DNA from: Atopobiaceae bacterium
GTDB taxonomy: Bacteria; Actinomycetota; Coriobacteriia; Coriobacteriales; Atopobiaceae
Length of the DNA: 6,565 bases
NCBI GenBank assembly: GCA_015258485.1
Contig: JABZIF010000059.1
Location: forward strand, 1 to 6,565
Direction: 5' to 3'
The notes beneath the pieces were generated by a model that worked only from the letters and a program-made list of their open reading frames with translations, did no database searches and was not told where the DNA came from. Positions 1 to 6,489 of the stretch are shown here, one piece after another. Position 1 is the first letter of the stretch, and the number at the start of each line of letters is the position of its first letter. A program made the position numbers and the translations under genes.

Positions 1-57
1 CTGCTGCGTTATCGTCATTGCAAACACGCCAAATCACCGGCGCAGCACACCTGCAGA

Positions 58-2133
58 TTACCGCTCACCAGCAGCTCGACGCTCAGCATACTCCGTAGCA
101 AGTCGTGTCTGAATATCGTGCGGTACCTGCTCGTATCCTGAAATCTCAACGGTATACTCGCCAGTTCCACGCGAAAGTGATCTTAATCTTGTAGCGTAGT
201 CAGTAACTTCCGCATATGGAATTGTTGCCATAATAGTCGTATCACCAGCAGAAACACCAGTTCCAGAAGTCATTCCTTCAACTCGTCCACGAGAAGCGGA
301 GACGTCACCCATCACCGAACCAGCATAGCTTTCTGGAACAGTAATTTCTAGATGGGCCATCGGCTCAAGAAGCACAGGTTCTGCCTGTTCAACCGCCTTT
401 TGAAAACCAATACGAGCGGCCGTCTTAAACGCCATCTCGTTAGAGTCAACTGGATGATACGATCCGTCATACACAGCAACTTTAATATCAATCATTGGAT
501 ATCCAGCTAAGACGCCTTCACGCATGGTTTCTTGAACGCCCTTATCGACAGCTGGAATAAATCCACGAGGAATATGTCCGCCAACAACCTCATCAACAAA
601 CTGGTAACCTGCATTTGGATTTGGCTCAATGCGTAACCAACAATCACCGTACTGACCAGATCCACCAGTCTGCTTCTTATGCCTACCTTGAGCGCTTGCA
701 ACACGGCGGATTGTCTCGCGATACGGAATTCGAAGCGCAACTTTATGTGCGCTCACGCCGGCTCGCTGCTCAAGTCTGTCGAGAAGAACGGCTACTTGCG
801 CCTCACCGATTGCAGACACAATAGTCTGACCAGTGTCTTCATCACGATCAACCTTAAGCGTAGGATCAGAATCGGCGGCCTTCTCCAAAAACGCAAAGAT
901 CTTACCCTCGGTACCACGCTCATCAGGTTCGATAGCAGTACGATACAAAGAGTTAGGGAACCTGAATGCCGCGGCTTCAACTTTTCCGGTAACAGAAAGT
1001 GTATCGCCCGTCATAGCTTCAAGCTTAGGAACCACCACGATATCTCCAGCTGCGGCGTTTGGAACATCAGAGGTTTCTTTACCACACATTCGATACAGAT
1101 GAGAAAGTCTCTCGGGCTTACGAGTACGCGCATTTATAAGCTCATTACCTGCTGCTATTGTGCCAGCAAGCACTTTAACAAAGGTAAGTTTACCATTCTG
1201 TGAATCCTGAAGTGACTTAAATGCAAATACAACGGGGCGCTCGTCATCTGGAGAAATATCAAGCTGTTCACCGTTGACCAGTGGAATATGGCCAAAATCA
1301 GACATAGTTGGGAACCAGCCGTCAATTGCGTCAAGAAGTGAGATAACACCTTCCTCTCGAACACAAGATCCTGCAAAAACAGGAACAAAGATACGCTCCA
1401 TAAGCGCCTTGCTTAGAAGACTTTCAAGCTCCTCCTGGGTAATCTGTCCGCCGTCAAGATAACGCATCATAAGCTCGTCATCTGCCTCAACGACCAGCTC
1501 TGTAAGAGCGGCGCGCGCCTTATCAACAGTGCTTTGATACTTTGCGGGAATCTCTCCTACCTCAACTTTGCCGTTGACTAGTGTACGAGCTTTCTGACGA
1601 ACAACGTCAATGATTCCAGAGAACTGCTCACCAGATCCCATCGGAATTGTGATTGCACCCAAAGAAGAGCCAAAACGATCTTTGAGCAAAGACATTGCTG
1701 TATCGTAGTCTGCATCAGGACGATCAAGACGGTTAATAAACAGCGCACGAGACAGAGAAAGATCTTCAGCAGCAAACCAGAGCCTTGTGGTGATGGTTCC
1801 AGGTCCACTGGCTGCATCAACAACAAAAAGTGCAGTCTCAACAGCGCTCATTGCTGAATAAGCGTCACCTACAAAATCTGGATAGCATGGTGCATCAAGT
1901 ACGTTAATATGCGTATCTTTCCACATAATTGGTGCAATAGTAGTGGAGATAGAAAATCCGCGTTCAGACTCTTCAGCGTCGTAATCAAGCGTGGGCTTTG
2001 TACCTGCATGGCCGCCTAAACGAGTAGTTGCACCCGTTAGATGCAGCATTGCCTCGGCAAGCATGGTTTTACCCACGCCACCTTGGCCCACGAGAACCAC
2101 ATTCTTCACCCTAGATACAGATTTTTCGGCCAT
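58..2133 (-). CDS. EF-G2/FusA2-like elongation factor G paralogue (translational GTPase family)
   Basis: A cytosolic translational GTPase of the EF-G superfamily, 691 residues, the usual length for EF-G. Seen: P-loop GQGGVGKT at 16-23, switch I with ESERGFSIS at 55-63, G3 DAPCY at 80-84, G4 NRLD at 134-137, G5 GSC at 255-257. Domain II spans about 297-380 and domain III about 398-466. Domain IV carries GRHKKQTGGSGQYG and DGSYHPVDSNEMAFK, the loops that enter the decoding site in EF-G, followed by a domain V ending near GYEQVP. Family knowledge: EF-G moves tRNA-mRNA during translocation, and actinobacterial EF-G2 paralogues differ mainly in the GTPase centre. Odd: G3 lacks the usual Gly and catalytic His (Cys83, Tyr84), and G4 has Arg for Lys. 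LepA, BipA and Tet(M)-type protection proteins fit less well because the EF-G domain IV signatures are intact. It stands apart from the upstream operon behind a terminator. The start is fixed by an AGAGGAGG four bases upstream. I infer a paralogue, since no str-operon neighbours are present. Confidence 0.9.
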   Translation of the reverse strand: MAEKSVSRVKNVVLVGQGGVGKTMLAEAMLHLTGATTRLGGHAGTKPTLDYDAEESERGFSISTTIAPIMWKDTHINVLDAPCYPDFVGDAYSAMSAVETALFVVDAASGPGTITTRLWFAAEDLSLSRALFINRLDRPDADYDTAMSLLKDRFGSSLGAITIPMGSGEQFSGIIDVVRQKARTLVNGKVEVGEIPAKYQSTVDKARAALTELVVEADDELMMRYLDGGQITQEELESLLSKALMERIFVPVFAGSCVREEGVISLLDAIDGWFPTMSDFGHIPLVNGEQLDISPDDERPVVFAFKSLQDSQNGKLTFVKVLAGTIAAGNELINARTRKPERLSHLYRMCGKETSDVPNAAAGDIVVVPKLEAMTGDTLSVTGKVEAAAFRFPNSLYRTAIEPDERGTEGKIFAFLEKAADSDPTLKVDRDEDTGQTIVSAIGEAQVAVLLDRLEQRAGVSAHKVALRIPYRETIRRVASAQGRHKKQTGGSGQYGDCWLRIEPNPNAGYQFVDEVVGGHIPRGFIPAVDKGVQETMREGVLAGYPMIDIKVAVYDGSYHPVDSNEMAFKTAARIGFQKAVEQAEPVLLEPMAHLEITVPESYAGSVMGDVSASRGRVEGMTSGTGVSAGDTTIMATIPYAEVTDYATRLRSLSRGTGEYTVEISGYEQVPHDIQTRLATEYAERRAAGER

Positions 2134-2137
2134 GATG

Positions 2138-2145
2138 CCTCCTCT
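2138..2145 (-). promoter_or_regulatory. Shine-Dalgarno of the EF-G2-like gene
   Basis: On the minus strand AGAGGAGG precedes the ATG with a 4-nt spacer, which is strong but slightly close. It decides the start at 2133. A small CTGC/GCAG inverted repeat (2148-2160) lies just upstream and could form a 4-bp hairpin. I found no convincing -35/-10 pair for this gene between 2146 and 2270. Confidence 0.75.
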
Positions 2146-2270
2146 AACTGCAATAAGCAGCCGAGAAAATCAACCGATAGTTCATGCCCGAGTCCAACAT
2201 GATATGCTACGGATTCCTCGACCACTCATCGAACAAGAAAACCTCTAGCCACCCTACCGTAACGCAAAGC

Positions 2271-2317
2271 ACAAAAAGAGACACCTACCTTTCGACGAAC
2301 GACAAAAAGTAGGTGCC
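2271..2317 (-). terminator. Rho-independent terminator ending the SPFH-RHH-ABC operon
   Basis: On the minus-strand transcript, GGCACCUAC (2317-2309) pairs with GUAGGUGUC (2288-2280), nine base pairs including one G-U. The loop can pair further (U/A pairs, then around a UUCG-like centre). It is followed directly by UCUUUUUGU. It lies about 90 nt past the permease stop. On the plus strand the hairpin is followed by A's, so it should act on minus-strand transcription only. It isolates the EF-G2-like gene from the upstream operon. Confidence 0.8.
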
Positions 2318-2408
2318 AAAAAACTTGTCTAAATCTTTATAAGCTCTTACAAATAAGCAGTTAAATAACTAAAAATGCAATCCATTGAGAGCATTCTTAG
2401 TCTAAGTA

Positions 2409-4247
2409 CTAAATTTGCACTCCTCGGCGAACGGTGTTGGAAAAAATAACTCCACCAATAACAGCAAACAGCAGCGAAGCAGTTATGAGTACTATGTTTG
2501 GTAATGTCTCGTCAATTACAGAAAAATTTGATGTAACTGAAGTAAAAATTGAACCAATCATAAGCATAAACGCTATACCGATTATAATCATCGAACCAAA
2601 GGTACCGGCCAAAGAAGACACCATTACAGAGAGTGATCGCTTAGTTAAATCAGTTATTGCGGTCCATTCAAAATTAGGACGACGAACATCAATCGCCATT
2701 CCAATATTTGAAACCAAAAAACAAATACAAAGAGGCAAAATCACATTTCTTAACGCAGTACTCACGGTAATATGCCCAGCCAATAAAAATAGAATCTGCG
2801 ACACAACACTAGCAAACCCAACATAAAGCAAATTTACGGCAATTTTTGATCCAAAGATTTGTCGGGACGAAACAGGCATGGTTGCCATAAGCCAGTTTGA
2901 TCGACCCTCTAAAGAATACGAAATTGAAGCTGAACAAGCAGCGCAATACATCATTGTTCCAAACCAGGTAATAAACATTCCTACGATGCTTTTTATGGTA
3001 GGAAGAAGTGTCTGAGCGTCGATACTGGAGTCAATAGCCTGAGCCAACGTAGGTAGGCTTACAAACAATGACAAGAAGGCAAGAATAATCATCAAGACGC
3101 AGCCAAAAACTGAGTTAAAAAAGAGAGCAGGATAGCCAATAAGCGTTTGCAACTCTTTTCTAATTAACGCAGTAAATGGAGAAGAAACCTTAGTGGCAAT
3201 CTGCGTTGTTGCAAATTTCTTCTGTACTGTTGTCTGGGTAACCATCGCATTAATTCGATCATTAAAACGAGAAATAATAGCAACAATAACAGCAGGCGCC
3301 GCAATGGAAACTAAAACAAAAAGGAACAGACTCATCAATGATCCTGTTGCAAAAACATCAGCGACCCAAAGTGAAGGAATATAAACCAGGCCAACAGTAT
3401 TTGCGATACTATAAACTGCTGTAGCAAGATTAAGGCTACTTGCTGTACTCGCATTATTTATGGTAGACGGCAGATACAACATACCGATGACGTAAAAAAC
3501 CATAACGATAAGACCAACAATACCGCCGATAACCATTCCTAATGATTTGAAATGAAGCTTTGCTGCCAATGCAGCAATACCAAAAGCAAGCAAAATGACA
3601 ACGGATACCGCCAAATTAGGACCAAGCACAATCGCAAACAGTGCACCCAAAAGACGCAAGGGCGTCATAGGCATAACACCAAAGTAAGCTACAAACACAG
3701 GAAGCATAGTCACCGCTGACCAAGCAATTTCTGTTCCGTAAAGCGCAGCAACCCTTGAATAAATTACAATATTCTTTTTTACTGGGAGCGACATGATAAA
3801 GTCATAATCTTTATAAGCAAAAAGCACACCTTGCGCCTTAGAAAAAGTCAGGATAACACCAGGTAAAGAGCCTATCAATACTGCAGCAAGCGGCAATAAC
3901 TTTGCAAAACCAGCTGCGGCAATAGCTGCAGCGCCATTATACAAATACGCCATCATGGCAATTGCGCCAACCGCAATCAAAAGTCCGCCAACAACAGGAC
4001 CGGTGTTACTTCCAACTTTAATTCCGCCCTTTTTGCGGTTAATCTGGGATGTCCATACCATCAAAAACTGAACTTTTAACAGTAAAAAGAACGCTCGTAA
4101 ATTGGAAGGCAGCTTGAGCTGAAAGCGATCTAATACAGGAACTTGTCCAGCATCAACCTGCGCAGGAATGAATACATCTCCAGCAGGTTGTATATTCTGT
4201 TTAGCTACTTCAGGACGCTGAGGCGCCTGTGAATTTACGGTAGCCAT
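2409..4247 (-). CDS. ABC-2-type exporter permease, about 12 TM segments
   Basis: Membrane subunit of an ABC exporter, 612 residues, substrate unknown. Residues 1-47 are a hydrophilic Pro/Gln/Ala-rich extension, then a conserved-looking amphipathic stretch (LLLKVQFLMVW, 55-65). Hydrophobic segments follow at about 84-103, 108-134, 170-190, 200-228, 236-259, 279-298, 303-326, 376-397, and four or five more to the C-terminus. Two landmarks recall a large Gram-positive family of putative ABC exporters: YKDYDFIMSLPV at 145-156 and SPFTALIRKEL at 356-366, the latter opening the second half, so the protein appears to be two ABC-2-like halves in one chain. Its start is one base past the ATPase stop, and its SD AAAGGAG (7-nt spacer) lies inside the ATPase gene, indicating translational coupling. 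The family call is by pattern and partner gene. A role in drug, lipid or peptide export cannot be chosen from sequence alone. Confidence 0.85.
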   Translation of the reverse strand: MATVNSQAPQRPEVAKQNIQPAGDVFIPAQVDAGQVPVLDRFQLKLPSNLRAFFLLLKVQFLMVWTSQINRKKGGIKVGSNTGPVVGGLLIAVGAIAMMAYLYNGAAAIAAAGFAKLLPLAAVLIGSLPGVILTFSKAQGVLFAYKDYDFIMSLPVKKNIVIYSRVAALYGTEIAWSAVTMLPVFVAYFGVMPMTPLRLLGALFAIVLGPNLAVSVVILLAFGIAALAAKLHFKSLGMVIGGIVGLIVMVFYVIGMLYLPSTINNASTASSLNLATAVYSIANTVGLVYIPSLWVADVFATGSLMSLFLFVLVSIAAPAVIVAIISRFNDRINAMVTQTTVQKKFATTQIATKVSSPFTALIRKELQTLIGYPALFFNSVFGCVLMIILAFLSLFVSLPTLAQAIDSSIDAQTLLPTIKSIVGMFITWFGTMMYCAACSASISYSLEGRSNWLMATMPVSSRQIFGSKIAVNLLYVGFASVVSQILFLLAGHITVSTALRNVILPLCICFLVSNIGMAIDVRRPNFEWTAITDLTKRSLSVMVSSLAGTFGSMIIIGIAFMLMIGSIFTSVTSNFSVIDETLPNIVLITASLLFAVIGGVIFSNTVRRGVQI

Positions 4248-4248
4248 A

Positions 4249-5244
4249 CTAATTCTCCTTTGGCGCTTCGGGAGTGTTTTGAGCTGCCACTACATCGGTC
4301 TTCTCGACGATTTTCTCGGCAGCAAGATCTTGTGCAACCTCAGTAGATACGCCAGGAGCGCCCACCTCAAGGCCCAAGAACACTTCCTCAAGAGAAGAAT
4401 TACCACGAATTTCGTCAGTTGGGCCCGCTGCAAGCAGCTGACCTTGACGAATGATAGCAATTTTGTTGCAAAGTTTCTCGACAACCTCAAGCACATGTGA
4501 CGAGAAAAACACGGCAGATCCACGAGCCGCCAGTTCATGAAGCATCTTCTTAAGCTCAAAGCTCGCGGCTGGGTCTAGGCCAACAAACGGCTCATCAAGA
4601 ATAATCAGCTTTGGTTCATGTAATAAAGCAGAAATCAGGACCAGCTTCTGTTTCATGCCGTGAGAATAACTATCAATGTTATTTGCTAACGCATCGGTAA
4701 TACCTAGACGATTTGCCAACACCGTAATGCGCTCAACACGGTTCTCTGATGGAACGCCAAAAATATCACAAACATAATTAAGATACTTGATACCGCTCAT
4801 AAACTCATAAATATCAGGATTATCGGGGACATAAGCAATGACTTGCTTAGCTCCAATAGGGTCCGTTACAACATTTTTTGAATCTACAAAAACAGCGCCG
4901 CCCTCAAATGGTTGGGCACCAACCACAGCTTTAATCAACGTCGTTTTACCAGCACCATTGTGGCCGATAAAACCATAAATATCGCCAGGCATAACATCAA
5001 GCGAAAGATCAGAAACTGCAACTTTAGAACCATACTTCTTTGTAAAATGCTGAATGCTGAGTACAGGAGCTGATGCACCAACTGGTATGGCAGAAGTTAC
5101 CGTCTGCGTAGTAGATGCCACAGGAGTAATGGGGACAGCAGGTGTCGTCGAAACCGACGATGTTACCTGAGCCGCAGGTGCCGACGGAGTAGCGGGGTTA
5201 ACGGGTGCGTTTGGAACAGGTGGCTGTGGAGTTGTATCTGCCAT
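4249..5244 (-). CDS. ABC transporter ATP-binding protein, EcsA/ABC-2 exporter type, with long N-terminal low-complexity extension
   Basis: Cytosolic nucleotide-binding subunit that powers the adjacent permease; 331 residues, longer than the 220-300 typical of the family. Seen: Walker A GHNGAGKT at 94-101, Q-loop region YVPDNPDIY at 138-146 with Asp141 where Gln is usual, signature YSHGMKQK at 193-200 in place of LSGGQ, Walker B LIILDEP at 213-219, D-loop GLDP at 222-225, and switch His250 in SSHV. The Asp/Glu Q-loop form and the Y-S-x-GMKQ signature are typical, from memory, of EcsA-like exporter ATPases. Residues 1-60 are Pro/Ala/Thr/Val/Ser-rich with no predicted fold, and the tail after about 293 is Ala/Glu/Val-rich. 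The start is supported by AGAGAGG with an 8-nt spacer, and the next Met (85) lies inside the ATPase fold, so the extension is probably translated. It follows the RHH gene by 17 nt. Substrate unknown. Confidence 0.92.
   Translation of the reverse strand: MADTTPQPPVPNAPVNPATPSAPAAQVTSSVSTTPAVPITPVASTTQTVTSAIPVGASAPVLSIQHFTKKYGSKVAVSDLSLDVMPGDIYGFIGHNGAGKTTLIKAVVGAQPFEGGAVFVDSKNVVTDPIGAKQVIAYVPDNPDIYEFMSGIKYLNYVCDIFGVPSENRVERITVLANRLGITDALANNIDSYSHGMKQKLVLISALLHEPKLIILDEPFVGLDPAASFELKKMLHELAARGSAVFFSSHVLEVVEKLCNKIAIIRQGQLLAAGPTDEIRGNSSLEEVFLGLEVGAPGVSTEVAQDLAAEKIVEKTDVVAAQNTPEAPKEN
4255..4261 (-). promoter_or_regulatory. Permease Shine-Dalgarno embedded in the ATPase 3' end
   Basis: Minus-strand AAAGGAG overlaps the codons for the last residues (PKEN) of the ATPase. 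The ATPase stop TAG and the permease ATG are separated by a single T. Ribosomes ending on the ATPase can therefore restart on the permease, which fits stoichiometric synthesis of transporter subunits. Confidence 0.8.
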
Positions 5245-5252
5245 GTTAACAA

Positions 5253-5259
5253 CCTCTCT
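5253..5259 (-). promoter_or_regulatory. Shine-Dalgarno of the ABC ATPase gene
   Basis: Minus-strand AGAGAGG sits 8 nt before the ATG at 5244, within the 17-nt gap after the RHH stop. It matters because it supports translation of the unusual low-complexity N-terminus rather than a later start. Confidence 0.6.
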
Positions 5260-5261
5260 TT

Positions 5262-5450
5262 TCAGTCAGTATGAACCGTATTACTACGTACTTTATCTAC
5301 TTTTGGAGAACGTTTTGCCCTTCTTAATGCATCGCGTAGAATCCATTCTACCTGTGCGTTTGTAGAACGCATATCATCCTTGGCCCACCGCTCAACTTCT
5401 TCCCAAACCTCTGGAGCTATGCGAAGTGGATATTGTTTACGAGGTGCCAT
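5262..5450 (-). CDS. Arc-type ribbon-helix-helix protein, putative DNA-binding regulator
   Basis: Small protein of 62 residues that aligns by eye with phage P22 Arc (53 residues): ribbon QYPLRI at 6-11, helix A about 13-26, turn RSTN at 28-31 (Arc has RSVN), and helix B about 32-46, then a basic tail. Family knowledge: RHH proteins dimerise, and the paired strands enter the DNA major groove through residues equivalent to Gln6, position 8 and Arg10 here. Odd: position 8 is Pro where Arc has Asn, so DNA recognition may differ or be weaker. No toxin gene is adjacent, which argues against a plain antitoxin. It starts 14 nt after the SPFH stop with only a weak GGCGAG-like SD, and ends 17 nt before the ATPase. 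I recall similar Arc-like genes beside SPFH genes in other Gram-positives but cannot verify that here. A role as operon autoregulator is inference. Confidence 0.88.
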   Translation of the reverse strand: MAPRKQYPLRIAPEVWEEVERWAKDDMRSTNAQVEWILRDALRRAKRSPKVDKVRSNTVHTD

Positions 5451-5464
5451 GATTTTCTCGCCAA

Positions 5465-6451
5465 TTACTGTTGCAAAGAGCCGGTATTAAGAACTGGTTG
5501 AGCCTCGGACTCACCACAAAGAACAACCATTAAATTGGAGGCCATTACTGCTTTGCGATCTTCATCAAACTCGACAACTCCATTTTGAGAAAGCTGAGTC
5601 AATGCCATATCAACCATAGAGACTGCGCCTTCGACAATCTTTTTACGTGCGGCGATAATTGCTTCTGCCTGTTGACGACGAAGCATAGCCTGAGCAATCT
5701 CTGGAGCATACGAAAGGTGAGTGAGACGAGCATCATCAACGGCAATTCCTGCAACAGAAAGGTTACGACTAAGTTCAGACTGAAGGGCCTCAGAAACCTC
5801 TTCGATGTTGGAACGAAGAGTGATTGCGTTATCAGACTCATTCTCGTCTTCCATATGATCATAGCTATACGTACTTGCAACATGACGAAGTGCGGTTTCT
5901 GCCTGCATTTCCACATAGCTTACATAGTCATCAACGTCAAAAAGTGCTTTAGCGGTGTCATTGACACGCCAGACAACAACCTCTGCAATCTCAATTGGGT
6001 TGCCCATACGGTCATTAACCTTAAGAACATCGCCGTTCAACGTACGAGCACGAGTAGAGATAACTGAAGTGTGAATACTTACTGACGAATCTAAACCAGC
6101 CGAGAGCGACAAACTACCACTTGCAGCAGAAAGTGTCTTTGCATAAAAAGGATTAGCCCAGCGAAGTCCATCATCTTTAACTGTGCCAATATACTTACCA
6201 AACAGAACGCATACCTTAGCTTGTCCGGGCTGCAAACTAAACAGACCACTAGAAATAAAAATGCCTATCAAAAACATAATAACGGCACCAAATAAACTCA
6301 TAAATGATGGCTCTAACATAGGATTGTCATCAGCTAAAATGGCACTAAAAATGAATTTAATAAGTAAAAGTACCGCGATTACAAAGAAAGCAACCGCGAT
6401 AAACAAAAACAGCCAACCGCTTTTTGACTTAATAATCTTCTCTGTACTCAT
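5465..6451 (-). CDS. SPFH/band-7 (stomatin/flotillin-like) membrane protein
   Basis: Membrane-anchored SPFH-domain protein of 328 residues. Seen: a short basic N-terminus, a TM helix at about 12-35, a second at about 50-71, then LQPGQAKVCVLFGKYIGTVKD (from 73) opening the SPFH domain. The domain runs through NPIEIAEVVVWRV (151-163) and DYVSYVEMQAETALRHVAS (175-193) to SVAGIAVDDARLTHLSYAPE (232-251). A helical Ala/Gln/Arg/Glu-rich stretch follows (252-285), then a short hydrophobic patch VMASNLMVVLC (302-312) and the ending QPVLNTGSLQQ. Family knowledge: such proteins oligomerise at the membrane and organise microdomains or associated proteases and transporters. No NfeD-type partner is present; the partners here are an RHH protein and an ABC exporter. 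First gene of the operon, with SD AAAGGAG at a 5-nt spacer and a promoter about 40 nt upstream. The specific role is unknown. Confidence 0.92.
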   Translation of the reverse strand: MSTEKIIKSKSGWLFLFIAVAFFVIAVLLLIKFIFSAILADDNPMLEPSFMSLFGAVIMFLIGIFISSGLFSLQPGQAKVCVLFGKYIGTVKDDGLRWANPFYAKTLSAASGSLSLSAGLDSSVSIHTSVISTRARTLNGDVLKVNDRMGNPIEIAEVVVWRVNDTAKALFDVDDYVSYVEMQAETALRHVASTYSYDHMEDENESDNAITLRSNIEEVSEALQSELSRNLSVAGIAVDDARLTHLSYAPEIAQAMLRRQQAEAIIAARKKIVEGAVSMVDMALTQLSQNGVVEFDEDRKAVMASNLMVVLCGESEAQPVLNTGSLQQ

Positions 6452-6456
6452 AGTAA

Positions 6457-6463
6457 CTCCTTT
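6457..6463 (-). promoter_or_regulatory. Shine-Dalgarno of the SPFH gene
   Basis: Minus-strand AAAGGAG ends 5 nt before the ATG at 6451. A near-consensus site that fixes the start and suggests efficient translation of the first cistron. Confidence 0.75.
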
Positions 6464-6489
6464 ACAACAATGAGCTATTTTATGGCCTT

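Noticed and set aside
21..45. CGCC/GGCG inverted repeat just after the EF-G2 stop, a possible terminator.
   Set aside because: Only four strong pairs plus G-U wobbles, and followed by TGTTTG rather than a real T-run.
1..57. Possible edge genes: a minus-strand GTG at 37-35 giving an open frame off the left edge, and a plus-strand frame open from the edge to a TAG at 97-99.
   Set aside because: Both are too short to judge. The GTG has only a weak, distant SD, and the plus-strand frame would overlap the EF-G2 gene's 3' end by about 40 nt. Neither gives a recognisable protein.
679..1203. Plus-strand open frame of 174 codons inside the EF-G2 gene.
   Set aside because: Antisense to a well-conserved coding region, Cys/Arg/Ser-rich composition typical of shadow frames, and no SD.
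2185..2221. CGAG...CTCG imperfect hairpin in the EF-G2 leader, considered as a riboswitch or attenuator.
   Set aside because: Four plus three base pairs around a bulge with a long loop; no known riboswitch core and no terminator follows it.
2371..2395. AATGC/GCATT hairpin followed by T's on the minus strand just after the permease stop, a possible first terminator.
   Set aside because: The stem is five A/T-rich pairs with a bulged inner helix, too weak beside the nine-pair terminator at 2271-2317.
2434..2826. Plus-strand open frame of 130 codons inside the permease gene.
   Set aside because: The mirror image of TM-encoding codons; Ile/Thr-rich and without recognisable domain or SD.
5262..5450. 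The RHH gene as the antitoxin of a toxin-antitoxin pair.
   Set aside because: No small toxin-like gene lies on either side; the neighbours are an SPFH protein and an ABC ATPase.
6183..6473. Plus-strand open frame of 96 codons opposite the SPFH N-terminus.
   Set aside because: Antisense to the two TM helices of SPFH; no SD or family resemblance.
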